Source of the DNA: a virus
IMG/VR virus record: IMGVR_UViG_3300031857_001486
Coordinates: 1 to 22,760 of that record
Length of the DNA stretch: 22,760 bases
Strand: one strand, 5' to 3'
Both the position numbers and the translations under genes were made by a program. The notes beneath the pieces were generated by a model that made no database searches, was not told where the DNA came from, and worked only from the letters and a program-made list of their open reading frames with translations. How positions within the stretch are numbered: position 1 is the first letter of the stretch; the number at the start of each line of letters is the position of its first letter. Shown here piece after piece: positions 19,701-22,760 of the stretch.

Positions 19701-22700
19701 TGTCGTTTTACCAGGACGAAGATCAATCGTTAGCAACAGTTAATGATACATCAAAGTTAGCTCAAAGTGTTCCAGGAGCCGGAGAAGTTTTTAAAGCTGC
19801 ATGGGTTGCCTCAGGCAAATCAATGTCAACAGCTTCTGAGTATTGGAATGAAACAGAGCAATATGGAAACATAAAAGAAATTGCAAAAAAATATAATTTT
19901 GATTTATTAAATCCTCATTTAATTGCTGAACCTGTATCTTTAGATGAAACAAATTATAATGTTGATGAAAATAGTTTTCCAGGAACGCATACTAAAGAAC
20001 AAAAGATTACAGAATTTCATAAACAATTAGATGAATATAAATTTCAAAACCCACAGTTTGCTGATGAGCTTAAACAAAAAGGATTAGACAGTAGAGAGTC
20101 ATTATTAAATACTATTAAAGTTGACGCTCAACAATCTTGGAATAATGCAGAAGAGCTTTATAGAAAAACTAATAAATGGGGAGCTGTAGGTTATTATGGA
20201 GCGTTGGCTGCAAGGGTAACAGTTGGAGACCCAGTATTTGCACCATTGCTTCCTTTAACTGTAGTTGCGCCATATTCAACAAGTGGTCTTTCATTTCTTC
20301 AGGCAGCTGCACGAGTTGCAAAAATTGAAGCCGTAATTGGTGCTACACAAAACGGCGCTCTTGAGGCAATGACAATAAACTATCAGCAAGAATTAGGATT
20401 AAAAGAACCTGGATTTGCAAACGCTGTAAAAGATGTTGCTTTTGCAACAGGGGTTGGTGCTGTTGCAGGGGGTACTTTGGGACCAGTAATTTACGGAGCT
20501 GGCGTTGGAATTACAAAAGGTATTACTAAAATTCCTAAAGCTTATGAAATTAGTAAAGAAGGATTAGATTATTTAGGAGCAAGATTACAAAGATTAGAGA
20601 ATGGTAAGTTAGATGAAATTTATACTTATGTAACAGACAAGTTTCCAAATTTTAAATCTTATGAAGCAGATACATTGTCAAATTCTGCAAGATTTAATGT
20701 TGATGACAATACTTTAGTTGATACTCCACAAGCAGTTCGTGAACATGAGTCAAGAACAACAGCTGCCTTAAATAGTGTTGTTAATGATGCTCCACTTAAT
20801 ATACCTGAAACAAGTGTTAATCCTGTATCGCCAGTAAAATTTCAAGAACAAGTATTTAGTCATTCAAGCGTTAAATTATTAAAGCCAAACGAAATAGATT
20901 TTGATGCAAAAGCTTTTCAATACAAAGGAGAAGTAGATGCTTCAGGAGTATCATCAAAACTAAAAGACGTAAAAGACTGGAACGATTACGCTGCAGGAGC
21001 GTTAATGGTTTATCAAAACAAAGAAGGTAAATATTTTGTTATTGATGGACACCAAAGACTTGGATTGTCTAAAAGATTAACCAGTCAAGGAAAAGACATT
21101 AATTTAGTTACTAAAGTTATAAGAGAAGCAGACGGCGTTACAAAAGAAGAAGCAATGTTTAGTGGAGTTGTTGCAAACATTATTAATGGAACAGGAACTT
21201 CTTTTGATGCAGCTAAAGTATTAAGAACATTTCCTCAATATAATATTGATACGTTGAAGAGAAGTTTCCCTATGGGACAAAGGATGGCAAAAAATACTGC
21301 CGGACTTGTAAAACTTTCTGATGATGCTTGGGGACTTTTTGTAAGTAAGAATGTTAATGAAGATTTAGCAGCAAGAGTTGGAGAAGCATTTACTAAAGAA
21401 GCTCAAGTTGGAGTTTTATCTGGTTTAAGAAATAGAAAATTTGCTACACTAGCAGAGATGGATAGTACCATTGCATCTATTAAGGGTATGCAATTAAGAG
21501 TTACAGAACAAACTGATTTATTTGGTACACAGTTTATTAAAGATTATGCAATTATTGAAAAGGCAAAATTAATACAATACGTTTCTCAAAACGCTAAAAG
21601 ATTAAAATTAGGATTTGAAAGTGCAATAAAAAATGATAAAGAATTAACAGCGGCTGGTAATGTATTAGATCAAACGCAAAACTTAAAAGCAGCAATAGAC
21701 AATGAAAAAATCACAGAATTTATTAACACAGTCGGAAATAGAGTTGGACAATACGCAGATGAACTCAACGCAGCAGCTCTCAAATTCAGAACCGATCAAG
21801 CAGGAGCAAGACTTGATGCAGTCAACGCAACAAGAGCAGCACTTACAAGAGGGGATTTTGAAAGCACAAAAGTTAGCAGAGGAAATGACTTTGCTGAATT
21901 TAAAGATACGACACCTAGGTTACCTGAAAAACCAGCAGAAGTTATAGACCGCAAATTTGCAGACGTAGAAAATAATATAAAAGTTGTAACAGACGCTAAT
22001 AAGAAATTAGACGATCAAATTTTTGGAGATGCTGGAACTACTCCTGTTAAAACAGATGAAACTGTTAATGCTGTAGACAATGCTGCAATAGATGCAATAG
22101 AACGTAAAAAATTAGATTTAACACCAGAACAAAAAACAGTAGTTAATAAGATTGACGAAATTGTTAATGGTGGAAAAATAACTGAGCAAGACGTTTTAGA
22201 TATAAGAAATTCTGCCGAGGTTCAAAAGGCAATAAATGAACGAGCAGATTATTATAGTAAAAACCATACAGACGTTGCACCAAATTTTGTTAATGGAAAA
22301 TTTACAGACGAATATTTAAATAATAAGACTTATACTTTTAACGGCAAAGAATATAAAGGCGTTGATAATATAGTTAATGCTATTTATGGAACAGGCTCAA
22401 AAAGTAAAGAGCGTATAGCAATTGTTATTACTGGTTTGCCTGCTTCAGGAAAATCAAGATTATCTTCTCAGTATAAACAAAAAATTAATGGAACAATTGT
22501 TGATACAGACTTCTATAGAGAAGTAATACCAGAATATAATAATGGCATAGGCTCAGCTGCAGTACATTCAGAAGCTAAAGTTATATTTAAAAAAATGTTT
22601 GTTAAAACATTAACAAATGGAGATAATATAATATTGCCAACACTTGGTAGAAATGAAACTCCATTTATTAATATTTTAGAGTCTTTAAAAGAAGCTAATT

Positions 22701-22760
22701 ATAAAACTGCAGTAATTAGATTAGATGCAGATTTAAATGTGGCTAAATTAAGAAATTTTA
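19700..22760 (+). CDS. Giant gp16-position virion protein with ParB/DdrB-like and Zeta-toxin-like kinase domains (3' end outside window)
   Basis: Open without a stop from ATG 19700 (MSFYQDEDQS) to the window edge, 1,020 codons. Residues 160-271 hold a Gly/Ala-rich hydrophobic region (FAPLLPLTVVAPY and GVGAVAGGTLGPVIYGAGVGI). Residues 391-490 match the ParB/DdrB-like fold: KLLKPNEIDFDAKAFQYKG, then VIDGHQRLGLSKRL (DGHQR at 449-453). A helical, low-complexity linker follows. From 906 on there is a P-loop kinase of Zeta-toxin type: Walker A GLPASGKS (912-919), VDTDFY with D937, IPEYN, VHSEA with E958, LPTLGR with R984, then the start of a strand and R-rich helix. Zeta enzymes phosphorylate UDP-N-acetylglucosamine. 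Position predicts a gp16-like ejected core protein; no transglycosylase motif is seen. Such fusions are known as polyvalent proteins. Confidence 0.82.
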   Translation, partial: MSFYQDEDQSLATVNDTSKLAQSVPGAGEVFKAAWVASGKSMSTASEYWNETEQYGNIKEIAKKYNFDLLNPHLIAEPVSLDETNYNVDENSFPGTHTKEQKITEFHKQLDEYKFQNPQFADELKQKGLDSRESLLNTIKVDAQQSWNNAEELYRKTNKWGAVGYYGALAARVTVGDPVFAPLLPLTVVAPYSTSGLSFLQAAARVAKIEAVIGATQNGALEAMTINYQQELGLKEPGFANAVKDVAFATGVGAVAGGTLGPVIYGAGVGITKGITKIPKAYEISKEGLDYLGARLQRLENGKLDEIYTYVTDKFPNFKSYEADTLSNSARFNVDDNTLVDTPQAVREHESRTTAALNSVVNDAPLNIPETSVNPVSPVKFQEQVFSHSSVKLLKPNEIDFDAKAFQYKGEVDASGVSSKLKDVKDWNDYAAGALMVYQNKEGKYFVIDGHQRLGLSKRLTSQGKDINLVTKVIREADGVTKEEAMFSGVVANIINGTGTSFDAAKVLRTFPQYNIDTLKRSFPMGQRMAKNTAGLVKLSDDAWGLFVSKNVNEDLAARVGEAFTKEAQVGVLSGLRNRKFATLAEMDSTIASIKGMQLRVTEQTDLFGTQFIKDYAIIEKAKLIQYVSQNAKRLKLGFESAIKNDKELTAAGNVLDQTQNLKAAIDNEKITEFINTVGNRVGQYADELNAAALKFRTDQAGARLDAVNATRAALTRGDFESTKVSRGNDFAEFKDTTPRLPEKPAEVIDRKFADVENNIKVVTDANKKLDDQIFGDAGTTPVKTDETVNAVDNAAIDAIERKKLDLTPEQKTVVNKIDEIVNGGKITEQDVLDIRNSAEVQKAINERADYYSKNHTDVAPNFVNGKFTDEYLNNKTYTFNGKEYKGVDNIVNAIYGTGSKSKERIAIVITGLPASGKSRLSSQYKQKINGTIVDTDFYREVIPEYNNGIGSAAVHSEAKVIFKKMFVKTLTNGDNIILPTLGRNETPFINILESLKEANYKTAVIRLDADLNVAKLRNF

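Noticed and set aside
21702-21947. An 81-codon Gln-rich open frame on the plus strand
   Set aside because: It is shifted by one base relative to the continuous frame of the giant virion gene, and lies in its low-complexity linker. No ribosome binding site; treated as a chance shadow.
1-22760. Search for integrase, attachment sites, transposases, DNA polymerase, RNA polymerase and lysis genes
   Set aside because: None recognised. The temperate lifestyle therefore rests only on the repressor/Cro layout, and these functions may lie outside the window.

Overview
This window reads as part of the genome of an AT-rich tailed phage (or prophage) with a T7-like short-tailed (podovirus) virion and a lambda-like regulatory switch. 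By eye it is about two-thirds A+T, with arginine mostly AGA and leucine mostly TTA. No integrase, DNA polymerase, RNA polymerase or lysis gene is visible here, so lysogeny is inferred only from the divergent repressor/Cro-like pair. The host cannot be named from sequence alone. Base composition and the accessory families present (DUF6362-like, HGGxSTG-like, DUF2958) would fit an AT-rich alphaproteobacterium, but that is inference.

Left arm (1-2967, leftward): a tightly overlapping operon. In transcription order it encodes a PD-(D/E)XK exonuclease, a one-span membrane protein, a probable single-strand annealing protein, a small unknown protein, a free-standing LexA-type winged-helix protein, a MazG-like helical protein, an unknown protein, and a gene cut by the window edge. 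This is an early recombination module. Its promoter overlaps a perfect dyad that resembles one in the switch region.

Switch (2968-4160): a leftward XRE repressor with no recognisable S24 protease residues faces a rightward Cro-like protein. The 214 bp between them hold an 11-bp-arm hairpin over the repressor promoter, short direct repeats, and operator-like repeats.

Rightward early and packaging region (4147-9656): small overlapping genes, including a PD-(D/E)XK-like protein, a replication-type HTH protein and a DUF6362-type HTH protein, lead to an HGGxSTG-like protein and the small terminase. A cassette of small genes (6750-8142) with its own promoter and an operator-like dyad then separates the small terminase from the large one. 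A gene-poor stretch just before the large terminase holds a GC-rich block and a GGGTATACCC palindrome.

Virion module (9660-22760): two small paralogues, portal, Bbp19-like protein, scaffold, a structured leader, major capsid protein, a strong terminator, tail tubular protein A, tail nozzle, gp13-like, gp14-like and gp15-like internal proteins, and a giant final gene that runs off the window. In its 1,020 visible codons this last protein carries a ParB/DdrB-like domain and the start of a Zeta-toxin-type P-loop kinase. It sits where T7 encodes gp16, a protein ejected into the cell. A virion protein carrying toxin-type enzyme domains is the most striking item in the window.
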